NCBI GenBank assembly: GCA_033439765.1
Contig: JAULSN010000002.1
Coordinates: forward strand, 1,798,001-1,862,000
Direction: 5' to 3'
DNA length: 64,000 nucleotides
DNA from: Lasiosphaeria ovina
Taxonomy: Eukaryota; Ascomycota; Sordariomycetes; Sordariales; Lasiosphaeriaceae
Of the stretch, positions 23,088 through 32,413 are shown piece after piece. How positions within the stretch are numbered: the first letter of the stretch is position 1; each line of letters begins with the position of its first letter. A model generated the notes under the pieces. That model did no database searches and had not been told where the DNA came from. It was given only the letters and a program-made list of their open reading frames with translations. The translations under genes and the position numbers were made by a program.

Positions 23088-23997
23088 GAGCTAGTGCTTC
23101 GTCCATTGTTGTACCGCCTTGTATAGGTATATATACACGGCTGGTGCCATGGTCGCTTGCATTTTCAAGAAGCATATAGATCACTTTCTTATACAGTATA
23201 CCTCTGTCCGCTCTCCCCAAATGCCTTTCTACACTCTCTTCGTCGTCGCCGCCGTCCGCATTATTTTAGGTTTGAAGGGGCTGCATGGATGAGATCTTTG
23301 GACGAAAATACCAGACTGGAAGTGAAAGAAGCTGCTAGATTCGATAGGGAACCTTCCGCCAACGACCTAGATGAGGCCGACGACCTGGACGAGGCCGAAG
23401 CCGAATTCCAGGACCTTCTGGCACAGTTGACGACTTTAGACACTAAATATCGGGTGCCTTTGTGATTTACCCGTGATAGCCAAAACCAAGTGAATACCTA
23501 GTTCCCCGTAAGAGAAAAAAAGAAAAAAGGGGGGAGGGAGGGAGGGTAAACAATAATATTACAGTCCAACCCCTGAATGTTTGTTAGCGGAGGGTTTTAC
23601 ATGCTCTGGAAGATTCGAAAGGCCTCAATACCTTACGGCTCGCCCTTCAGGCTTTTCCTCGAAGGAGGCAAAAGCTACTGGAATCTCTATTTTAGAATCC
23701 TATAGGGTTATCACTTCTCTAAAAATGCCCATTAAAGGCTTTTTCCTAGCCGATTCATTTGCTGCTGTGTTACAAGATCGATTCTACCCAAGTACCACGC
23801 CAACAAACATTCAGGGATTGGATTGTGCTGCGGGAGAGGGGGGTAGAGAACAGGTTCAATATCGAGAACTTCATAGAGGGGGATAAGGAGTATATTAATG
23901 TCTACTGTAACGGTCTAGCCAGTTACCTTCCCTCGATACGCTGTTCATCGCCGGCAGCGACACATGCCCCCTTGATCCCTCATGCCGATAACGAAAC
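23088..23997. other. Convergent intergenic region, partly AT-rich
   Basis: It separates the 3' ends of ALG1 and UBC7. It includes a 58-codon acidic ORF (separate entry), a GGGA repeat near 23530-23547 and an AT-richer block from about 23550 to 23930 that carries broken reading frames, possibly a decayed repeat. Confidence 0.45.
23289..23465 (+). CDS. Possible small acidic protein (58 aa)
   Basis: The ORF runs from ATG to TGA and encodes a strongly acidic, helical-looking peptide with a repeated DLDEAD/DLDEAE unit at its middle, ending KYRVPL. The frame is open upstream without another good start. Composition is more protein-like than that of most chance ORFs here, but there is no recognised domain and no obvious promoter. 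It could be the last exon of an unrecognised gene or a remnant of a repeat. Confidence 0.25.
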   Translation: MRSLDENTRLEVKEAARFDREPSANDLDEADDLDEAEAEFQDLLAQLTTLDTKYRVPL

Positions 23998-24617
23998 TCA
24001 GTCTTCCCCTAAACTTTCCCGCACGCACTTGCGACATTGCCTGCGGTAGTCCTTGCTCTTCCCCTCGCGCTCTTCGCGCAGCAGGCGCGCGGCCTCGACG
24101 TTGGCGGGGCTCTCGTCATTTGGGTCCTCGAATAGGCTGATGACGCTGAGCAGGATCGACTCGGGCGACTGCACGGGGCTCCAGCGCTCGCTCGCCGACT
24201 CGTAGCCGTACTTGTCCTCCCCGGGCGGGTGCAGGATGCTGATGCAGAGCTCGCCGTTTGGGTAGATGTTGGGGTGGAACGGCACCGGCGACTGGAAGGT
24301 CATCTTGGGCGGCATGAGGGGATATGTTGGCGGGAAGGTGACGTATGCGCGGAAGTTGCCCCCTGGAAGAAGTCCGCCGTCAGTATTCCTATGCGACTCT
24401 CCGAGCGAGGTGGGGTGGGGGTGGGGAGGGTAGAGGCCGTACCGCCATAGTATTTGCACTCGTCGCTAATCATCAACATGACTTCCCACTCAAAGATGTT
24501 GCTGTCATTGACGAGCCCGACCGAGATCCCGGGTATGTCCTTGTCCGTCTGCATCTGCTTGAGCTGCCGCCGCAAAAGCGCTGCCGCTGCCATCGAGCTT
24601 GTCGAGGAGCTGGCCAT
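23998..24617 (-). CDS. ubc7: Ubiquitin-conjugating enzyme E2, UBC7/UBE2G type
   Basis: Two exons, complement(join(23998..24362,24443..24617)), give 179 residues. The 80-nt intron (GTACGG...TTCCAG) falls inside a GGG codon and joins CKYYGG to GNFRAYVTFPPTYP. The UBC fold motifs are present: HPN at 88-90, the active-site Cys98 in NGELCISIL, and directly after it the acidic insertion HPPGEDKYGYESASERW that marks the UBC7/UBE2G and Cdc34 group. The NDESPAN motif follows. Ubc7 works with ER ligases in ER-associated degradation. An N-terminal Ser/Ala-rich lead and the C-terminal tail are short, so this is not Cdc34. Confidence 0.94.
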
Positions 24618-25422
24618 GGCTGGCGGTGTCTATCGTCGCCCCCAAAAGTGTCTTTTGTCGTACAGAAGGCCCTTCAGCTCGAATGTTTTCCCTTGGGTGA
24701 GTGCGGTTCTACTATAAATGGCGTTTGCCCCCAACTAGAACTATTACGTAGAGTGTATAGCAAACGGTCGCCGCGATGATGAGAGTCGTGTATCCGTGCG
24801 TTGCTGTGGAGGCCGAGCCAGAGGTGTCTGGGCGCGAGCAAGAAGCAAAGTCAGAGGCGAGTTGGCAGTATTAAGTATCGTCGAAAAAAATGGGTGTTAA
24901 AGTTGGTGGAAAGAAAAAGAGGCCGTTTGCTCTTTATGAGCAGGCGCGATCAACCCGAGCGCGGGAAGGCGGGGTCCCGTTGCGCTTCGACCCCGGCGCG
25001 GCGGCCGTACTTGTACCGGGTAGCGACCCGTGGGTTTGCCAATCTCACCCGGAGGCGCAAACAAAAGAACCCCACGTCCAATCATAATCGTGAAATCTCC
25101 CCAGAGCACGAGATCCTTCTCTTCTCACGCGCGTAACAGGACTTCTCAGACAGTGCATATACGTCTTTGTTGACCAGCAAAGAGGGGGGAGAACAGACAG
25201 TCCTGGGCACTAGACAATACGTATAACGTCATATAATACAGTCAAGTTGTAAGTTTTGTTACAGCCCGTATATAACACCAAAGCTGCAGAGTTGTCCCTA
25301 AACCCCAAATCCAAACGCCGAGTTATGCCAGGTGGTATCATTTTCAAACGCCCGTTTTCCGGATAGCACAGTGTAAGATCGAAACTCGGAAAGAGTTAGC
25401 AGCCGAAATCATGTCCGGGGTG
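24618..25422. other. Intergenic region between UBC7 and SNU23
   Basis: Both genes are on the minus strand, so this holds the UBC7 promoter and the SNU23 3' flank. Short plus-strand ORFs (24801-25136 and neighbours) overlap in several frames and have no recognisable domain. Confidence 0.5.
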
Positions 25423-26136
25423 CTATTTCTTGGTCGTGGCGCCGAACCCGGTGAACCCCATAGCAGCCATCATGTCGTCTTCGTCGTGCTCACCCTCGAC
25501 ACGGACGTCGTCTCCGTACTCCGTCTTGACCTTGACGGCCGCCTCCTTCTCCAACCGTTTGCGCTCCTCGGCCTCCTTGCGCTTCTTCCTCCTCTCGTCC
25601 CTCTCCTTCTCGTCCTCTTCGCGGCGCACCTCGAGCCTCTCTTGCAGCGACACGAGCTGCTCCCGCTTGCGCTCCTGCAGGCGCTCCCAGAGCTCCTCGA
25701 TGCGCGCGTGCACATCCTCGGCCGTCGCCCGGTGCACCTCGCCCGTCCGCCCAATGGCCCGCTGGTGCTGCATGCTGTTGGTGTGCTCGATCCACTGCAG
25801 GTTGTCCTTGAACGTGAGGTCGCACGCCTCGCACCAGAAGCCCGCGCCTCGCCCGCGCTTGCCGACGCCCGCCCCGGCCGGCACCAGCGTCGACGTGCCG
25901 ACCATCTTGCTGAAGTCCTGCGTCGCGTTGCGCGCCACCGTGACCGACTCGCTCCCGTCCATGGGCTTGTAGTACTTCTTGCCCGCCATCTTGGCTTCCC
26001 ATCGCGCCTTGCGCTCGTCCTTCTCGGCGTCCTCGCGGTCCTTTGCTTTGGCTGCATACTCTTCCAGGTCGTATTTCTTGCGGAAGTCCGTGTCGCCCGC
26101 CGCCTTCCCGTAGGCGGAAGAATTTTGGTTTGACAT
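25423..26136 (-). CDS. snu23: U4/U6.U5 tri-snRNP zinc-finger protein SNU23 (ZMAT2 family)
   Basis: A single exon of 237 residues. Snu23 is a component of the spliceosomal tri-snRNP and pre-B complex. The matrin/U1-type C2H2 finger is clear: C102-x2-C105 in WCEACDLTFKD, with H118 and H124 in IEHTNSMQHQ. Upstream lies the family motif GKKYYKPMDGSESVT. Downstream is a long charged coiled coil (about 140-205) with Glu/Arg/Lys-rich runs, and the tail DDMMAAMGFTGFGATTKK is the conserved C-terminus. Length is close to human ZMAT2 (about 200) with a slightly longer coiled coil. The opposite strand shows an equally long ORF, which is a shadow of the coding bias. Confidence 0.95.
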   Translation of the reverse strand: MSNQNSSAYGKAAGDTDFRKKYDLEEYAAKAKDREDAEKDERKARWEAKMAGKKYYKPMDGSESVTVARNATQDFSKMVGTSTLVPAGAGVGKRGRGAGFWCEACDLTFKDNLQWIEHTNSMQHQRAIGRTGEVHRATAEDVHARIEELWERLQERKREQLVSLQERLEVRREEDEKERDERRKKRKEAEERKRLEKEAAVKVKTEYGDDVRVEGEHDEDDMMAAMGFTGFGATTKK

Positions 26137-26538
26137 CTTTACTCGGCAATAACGTTTGTCTAATCGGTAGAGTTTCGGCGCGACCCGGGCGCGACAGAGC
26201 TGATGGAGACGCTTGAAATTGGCGAGGTCTTGTTCGTTGGCGACAGCTTCTGGCCTTTTTCTTTCTCTTTCGGTGTTTCGCGGTGGCTTGTCTTTGCATG
26301 TCTCTTGCGCGCAAGCTTTGTCTTGGCAACGGACTGGAGCTTTTGGCGGGGCAGGTTTGGCGGGGTAGCGCTAAGTAACGGCCTAAAATCATAGCCCAAG
26401 GCGCTAGGATCTAGGCGTATCGTGCTATCTTTCGTGGGGCAAGAAAATCCTCTTCATTAACTTGAAGCAGCAACTCTTGTCGGTACCTATCCACAAGAAC
26501 CTAGCCGGCGTCGCCCTTGATTGAACCATCACGCCAAC
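26137..26538. promoter_or_regulatory. Divergent promoter of SNU23 and DPH5
   Basis: A compact 402-bp space separates two housekeeping genes that start at its edges and point apart. It probably works as a shared bidirectional promoter. I see no clear TATA element. Confidence 0.5.
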
Positions 26539-27475
26539 ATGCTTTACCTCGTCGGCCTCGGACTGTCCGATGAGACGGACATCTCGGTCAAGGGCCTCGA
26601 GATTGCCAAGAATGCCTCGCGCGTCTATCTCGAGGCTTACACGAGCATCCTCCTCGTTGACCAGTCCGTTCTGGTAGGCCGCCGCCCTTTTTGCTTCTGC
26701 TGGCATATAATAGTCATAGTCTCGAGCTAACGCTAATGAGCAGTAGGAGAAATACTATGGCCGGTCCATCGTAGTTGCCGACAGGGAGATGGTCGAGTCG
26801 AACAGCGACGAGATCCTGCGCGACGCGGCGAATGTCGATGTGGCCTTCTTGGTCGTAGGCGACCCGTTTGGCGCAACGACTCACACAGACCTGGTGCTCC
26901 GCGCACGCGAGCTCGGCATCCAAGTGCGGACTGTTCCGAATGCGTCCATCATGTCGGGCATCGGCGCGGCGGGTCTGCAGCTGTACAATTTTGGGCAGAC
27001 GGTCAGCATGGTCTTCTTCACAGACTCGTGGCGCCCCGCGAGCTTCTACGACCGAATCAAGGAAAACAGGTCCATCGGGCTGCACACGCTTGTCCTCTTG
27101 GATATCAAGGTCAAGGAGCAGAGCATGGAGAACTTGGCTCGGGGGAGGAAGATATTCGAGCCTCCTCGCTACATGTCGGTAGGTACCTGCGCGCAGCAGA
27201 TGCTCGAAATCGAAGAAGAAAAGGGCGAGGGCGTATATGGTCCCGACAGCTTGGCCATCGGTGCAGCCAGGGTTGGCGGGAAGACGGAAAAGTTTGTGGC
27301 TGGCACTTTGAAGGAGCTCTGCGACGCAGATGACGCGCTTGGCCCACCTTTGCACAGCATGGTCCTGCTCGGACGTCGGACTCACGAACTGGAGCACGAG
27401 TATGTCCGCGAATTTGCCGTCAACAAGGAATCATGGGATAGGATATGGAAAGCCGAATACGAGGGCAAGCAATGA
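26539..27475 (+). CDS. dph5: Diphthine methyl ester synthase DPH5
   Basis: Two exons, join(26539..26673,26747..27475), give 287 residues. The 73-nt intron runs from GTAGGC to AGCAGTAG; using the earlier CAG would put TAG in frame, so the later AG is the acceptor. Dph5 is the SAM-dependent methyltransferase that builds the diphthamide intermediate on EF2 in the cytosol. The N-terminus [16 protein letters not shown] and motifs [33 protein letters not shown] and [11 protein letters not shown] are typical of the tetrapyrrole-methylase fold of this enzyme. Length equals the usual 280-300 residues. Only 193 bp separate its stop from that of the convergent BLI-3 gene. Confidence 0.96.
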
Positions 27476-27668
27476 GGAGTTGGGACTGGTCATTTAACGA
27501 ATGGTTCTCATATCTATAGCTTGGCTGCCCCAGGTATGAAGTGCCCCTTTCCTAGTTCATCATCTCATTATCAAGCGTGCCTTGCCGAGCTTGACGACGA
27601 CATCGATATGACTCCAATCCACGCCTGCTTCTGCGCCAATGACAGAAACGAAAAAAGAGAACCAGCCT

Positions 27669-28360
27669 CTAGTGCGAAGACCGCCAGTTGTCGACCTCTG
27701 CCTGGCTAATCTCGCGGAGTTTGTTGACGTGTGCCGGCTTTCCTGTCATTGCCCCCTGAGCAACTTCAGCAGCTCTGCTGACAATATTCTTGTGCGTGAT
27801 CGAGTAATGGGCCGTGACCATCTTGACGCGTATGACTCCGATTCGGGGATCGGACGATCCTCCGTTGTGAACTCCGTCTCCCAGATCGCCCAGCCAAGCC
27901 TTGAGAGATGCACTGTAATGCTTCTTGACGAGGTCCCGGTCAGTCACAATGCTCGCAACTCCACTCACAGACGCCCACTCGCCCGAGCTGTTGATGAAGG
28001 CTATGTTGACGTGAGGATCAGTTGTGAGGTCATCCGTCTTGCCAGACTCGGTGTTGGTGTGGAATAGCAAGTCTATTCCCCCCGTTTCCTGGATAATTCA
28101 ATGTTAGCCATCTAATCCTTGATAGTGACTGGTAGTGAGGTCAGCCTCTGTACCTTTGCGGCAAGCGCCATACATCTCGACACCAGGTTCCCAGACTGGT
28201 CGCTGTCGCGAGTGGTCATCATGCCGAACTTGCAGCTCGCCATGAAGTCGCTCAGGTCTTCAATCTTCTGGGCCAGAGTCACGTCCGTGTCAAGGTTGGT
28301 GGCCTTGTACGGGTCGACATTCTTGGAGTCAGTCGAAGTGTTTGAGAATTGTTGAGCCAT
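27669..28360 (-). CDS. bli-3: BLI-3-like FMN-binding split-barrel protein (pyridoxamine phosphate oxidase-like)
   Basis: Two exons, complement(join(27669..28088,28154..28360)), give 208 residues. The 65-nt intron (GTACAG...ATCCAG, branch GCTAAC) joins MALAAK to ETGGIDLLFHTNTESGK. The sequence matches the fungal BLI-3 / general stress protein 26 type of the split-barrel flavin family: N-terminal DFMASCKFGMMTTRD strand pair, DLTTDPHVNIAF, SGEWASVSGVASI and the W in SLKAWLGDL. In Neurospora bli-3 is induced by blue light; the biochemical role is not established. The promoter region carries a perfect TGACGTCA palindrome 370 bp upstream. The symbol is by similarity. Confidence 0.85.
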
Positions 28361-30011
28361 GATGTAGATGCCGGCGTGGTCTTAGTTGAGGATGTATTGG
28401 CTGTGGTATGGCGTTATTGGAATTAATGTGCTTCACTGTTATCACACGGATTGATCAATTGTGGTAGGAAGTTCTTCTGCTAGTCTGGAGTGATGCTCGT
28501 GGCTCTTATATTCCTCATATTCGTTCGCACCGAAAACCAACTAATCGATGAGATCATCACTTTGGCTGTCCGCGCTTGCGGGCAGAAGTAGCCCTTTAGT
28601 GTCTACTCAACCACTGCGAAGGAGCTGTAAATACCCGCATCCCCGCTCCTCGTGAACTGCCACGAATGTCCCTTCTCTGGTTGTACAGTACTGTGTACAT
28701 ACAAAGGGGCGTTTGCCGGACTCACGACCACTGACGTCAGTGCTTTTGTGGGGGGTAAATACAGCTGAGACCGATCGCTGCGGTGTCCGGCAGTCGATAC
28801 CTATCCCTGGGAAATTTTCGCGGTACGTAGAGCATCCAAGTCATGCGAACCCAGCTCAGTGCTGATCATGTGTTCAGTTAGGTTCCGGGACATAAGGCCA
28901 ATCTGCATGTCAGTTCCAAGCAGGCGGTTTCATGTAAGATTGTTTCGCTTCTAACCCTGGACTGAGAAATACGGCCAGGCTTGGGTGGTGCCACACGTGC
29001 GGTGGGTGGGCAACCTGCTGTCTGAAAAGAATTACGGTTACGGAGTAACGAAACTTAAAATGAAATAAAAATTTACCTGCCTTATGCTGCAGGAAACCAC
29101 GTTATCCGTTCTCGCATTTCAATACCCCATCGTTTTCTGGGTTGGGAAAGTGCGTTTAGCTTGGCAATCAATTCAAATTCGGGTTGCTTGGGATGGAATG
29201 AACAACCACCAAAGAGCTGTCGCGACCCTCCATCCACCTGCCCCGCCATCTTCTTCCCGAATCAAAACCTGGGTGTCTCATTTCGTTTAGGTTCCCTTCA
29301 TGTTTTTCCGAAAACTTCACGACCACCTTAACACCAAAGTCCAACAGATGCGGCGTACCTAAAAGTGTTACTTCAAGGAAAGGACGCTGAGATCCTTTCG
29401 CGAACCGCGGGCACCCAGGCTTGGCGCCTCCTAGTTTTACGCCGCCGTACCACGTCGCCCTCCATTTCCGCGGCCACATCTGACTGTGTTTGCCTGCCTA
29501 GCCCTTCCACAAAATCTCTCATCCTTTAGCATTCCACCACAACCGAGCCTTTCTTCTGCCCCTCTCAAAGGCCACATCTCTCAACTTCCATTAGTCTCTC
29601 GGGATCCCGAACATTAGTCCCCTGCCTGTGGAATCAACGCGCAACTTCCGAAGCGACGCGGCCTTTATCCTCGCCTTCCTCCAATCGCGCGACCGACCGG
29701 CGTCAAGAACCGGATGGTCCTAATCTAAGGCTCCTGGCTAGCATTTCTTCTGGCCCTTTTCACCACCCTCCTCTCCCCTACGCCCTCGGCCTCCTCCATT
29801 GCTGAGGACTTATTCAGTCCCCCCCGCATTGCCCCGCGGTGGTAGGTCGCCGCCTTTAAAGGTATCATTAGCATCCGCCGAAACTGACAGCCCTTGGCGG
29901 CTATTTCCGAACTCCGAGGAGTGTCGACTGCTCGGCAACTGTTCGGCTTCGTCGTTTTTCCACGCCTTCTTCAACTAATCACGGAAGTCATACCTTGACC
30001 ACCGAGTCAAG
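28361..30011. promoter_or_regulatory. Divergent promoter region of BLI-3 and the F-box-like gene
   Basis: A 1.65-kb space between two gene starts. It contains the 14-bp palindrome at 28729-28742, CGATCG-type sites near 28774 and a GATC/CGAT pair near 28542-28553 that could be looked at as light-response elements, and long pyrimidine-rich stretches near 29490-29980 before the plus-strand start. No ORF is supported. Confidence 0.45.
28729..28742. promoter_or_regulatory. CRE/ATF-type palindrome CACTGACGTCAGTG
   Basis: A perfect 14-bp inverted repeat centred on TGACGTCA, the binding core of CREB/ATF bZIP factors. It lies 370 bp upstream of the BLI-3 start. Confidence 0.5.
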
Positions 30012-31536
30012 ATGGCTCATCCCTATCGCAGTGTAAGACTTCATTGCCAATGGGTTTCTTCAACCCCCCTGCATCATCGATCGCGTGCTAATATTGAAGC
30101 AGTCGATTGTCTACCCCACCGAGACCCGCGATCAGCAAGACCGCGCCGAGGTCTGGCATAATGACCCGCTTCGAATCAAGAATAAGCAACTCACCGATGA
30201 GAACTTGCGCCTCAAGAAACTGCTCCGCGAGAATGGTCTGCCATGGTCTACCCTGTCCCGGGAGGGATCTCAGCTGGCACATGCCGTCGACAGCATATCG
30301 TCGCCACCGAAAAAGGGCCGAAGAACTCGCTCATCCGCAGCCTCGGATGCTTCTGAGAGCAAGGCTCGACTACCAACTCTACCTGTGGAGGTTCAGCTTC
30401 AGATTCTGGAGTATGCCATGACGAGCGAGTACCCCATCGTCGACCCACTTTGCGTGTCGGACTCCGCAAACACCACAAGCCTGGAGAAGGCCCGCGGTAA
30501 TCAGATTGCCATTGGGTTTCTCGCAACGTGCCGAGCGTATCTCGTCGAGGGAACTGAATTTTTGTGGAACAAGAATACCTTCGTGTTTACAAGCCATGTT
30601 GCGCTGCGGAACTTCTCTAATCTCAGTCTCGACTTTCGCAGGAGCATCAAGCACGTGAACTTCCGCATCATCGCCAGATACTACGATGACGAGAAACGCA
30701 CCCATTCCATGTCTCATGTAGGCTCGCGGAAGAGTGTCAAGTTGAAGATCAATCAGCGTGTCAAAGACCACAACCTGGCTCGCAGGGGTTTCCGCAGCTA
30801 CACATGGATGCAAACTGCCGACTTCCTGGATGCGCTGCTGCCGCCTTTCGACCCTAACCATAACAAGACTAAAGCGCGCCCTCGTCTTCTGCCAAACCTA
30901 GAATCGCTGAGGATCGACTTTGTCAACTTCAGCTACAACTTCCTCACCTTTCCCGACCATGAGCTCCACCACTTGACGGTTCACGACCTCGGATGCAGTC
31001 TCAACGAACTCATGCTCACTGGCCTCCCTAACTGCGATGCGGGACACAAGGCTGCATCCGATTTGACCGGCATGGTAAAGGATGAGGGGCTCCTTCTGAA
31101 AGCCAAGCAGACTTTCGTTCAGTCAAGCAACCGGGTTCGCCCGATGCCAGATGGTGAAGTGGATGCCAAGACTGTTCGGACCTGGAAGGCTCTCGCGAAA
31201 GAGTATGCAGAGGCGAACAGCTCGAATAACAGCGACTATAGCCACATGGCGCATCATTTCTCGCACGGCCTTGGACACACCGATCTCCCCGATATGCCTC
31301 CTACTCCCAAGGAAGTGGGACATCCCGAGTCAATCTGGAAGAAGCGTCCGACAGTCTGGAAACGCGTTCCGAAATCCCGTGATTCCGAGGAGCGCGAGTG
31401 GGTCGAGTTTGATCGGACAATGGGCCAGTCAATGGACAATTGGACTCACTCTGACAAGTCCGATACATACGATCTAGACAGCCTTGTCTGTGATAGGTGT
31501 GGCGAGATTCACGACCCTCTCAACTGGGATGACTAG
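30012..31536 (+). CDS. F-box-like conserved hypothetical protein
   Basis: Two exons, join(30012..30032,30103..31536), give 484 residues. The first exon codes for MAHPYRS and ends at a GTAAGA donor; the acceptor is GAAGCAG. I do not recognise an enzyme. Residues 33-52 form a Leu-repeat coiled-coil segment (KQLTDENLRLKKLLREN). Residues 97-130 start LPTLPVEVQLQILEYAM, like an F-box, and are followed by an ATCRAYLVEGTEFLWNKNTF stretch of the kind seen after F-boxes in many filamentous-fungal proteins. The C-terminus ends with a single CDRCGEIHDPLNWDD knuckle. A role as substrate adaptor of an SCF ubiquitin ligase is possible but inferred only from the weak F-box match. Confidence 0.78.
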
Positions 31537-32413
31537 TGCCATCATCTCCTTGGTCAACCTTGAGGCTCCGAAATGGTGTCCTTTTCCCTTCCCTTACTCG
31601 GCATATTTCACATCGTTTCTGTTTCCACATATTATCGTCCTTGGAGGCGCCAATATGGATCCGCATTCCCCTTTGCCCCTTTGTTGCCCTGCGGTAGATG
31701 AAGCGAAAACCTCAGATGGAGAAGCGGAAAGAGTTGACGAGGGCTTTTTGAGCAAGCCTTCGAAGGGAAAAACTCATAATAATGGACCGCGGCGATGCGA
31801 AATTGGGTTCCTCTCTGAGCGCACTTATCATTCCGAATCCCCGCTTCCTTTTACACTTTTAATGGGCTTTTTACGTTGCGGAATAATGTTATGTACGTGA
31901 TGACTTGCGGCGCTAGGGTGTACTTTGCGGAGTTTATATGGGAGTCAGGCTGCTACGGCATAAGATTGGACTGGTCATCTGGGACTCGGCATCAGAACCA
32001 ATGAATAATGCCTCGATTGGTAGATTACCCTTGCTTTTTATGACTTTCGTAATCATCAGATAGGTCAGGGTTAGTTACCATGCCTTAGACGCCGAATCTG
32101 ATCAACGAACCGCGGTCCCATCTCGATTCACTTCTGAGTGGCTTACTGCTACCTTTGTTGAGAGATCTTCTGGCAATGACTAGTTGTGACCAAATGTTGC
32201 CTCGCGTTGATGATTCCCTGCTAATAACTTCTTATCTTGCTATGTTGAGTCTATAGCTGACACCCGAAAGCTGCAAGCAAAAAAGAAGGGAAAAAAGTAC
32301 TACTATGGGAGCCCGCTTACATCATGAATTTAAAGACAAGAAAAGAAACAATTATTGGTAGCGTAAGTAGGTAACCACAGTAACGCCAAGCACCAACCAA
32401 CGCCGCATGTTCC
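31537..32413. other. Convergent intergenic region
   Basis: It lies between the 3' ends of the F-box-like gene and the GH92 gene. I see only 3' flanking sequence, fairly AT-rich after 31900, with no repeat or ORF worth naming. Confidence 0.5.

Noticed and set aside
25411..26133. 240-codon plus-strand ORF
   Set aside because: It lies fully antisense to SNU23, whose zinc finger and conserved tail are clear. The ORF is a Leu/Arg-rich shadow of the coding bias.
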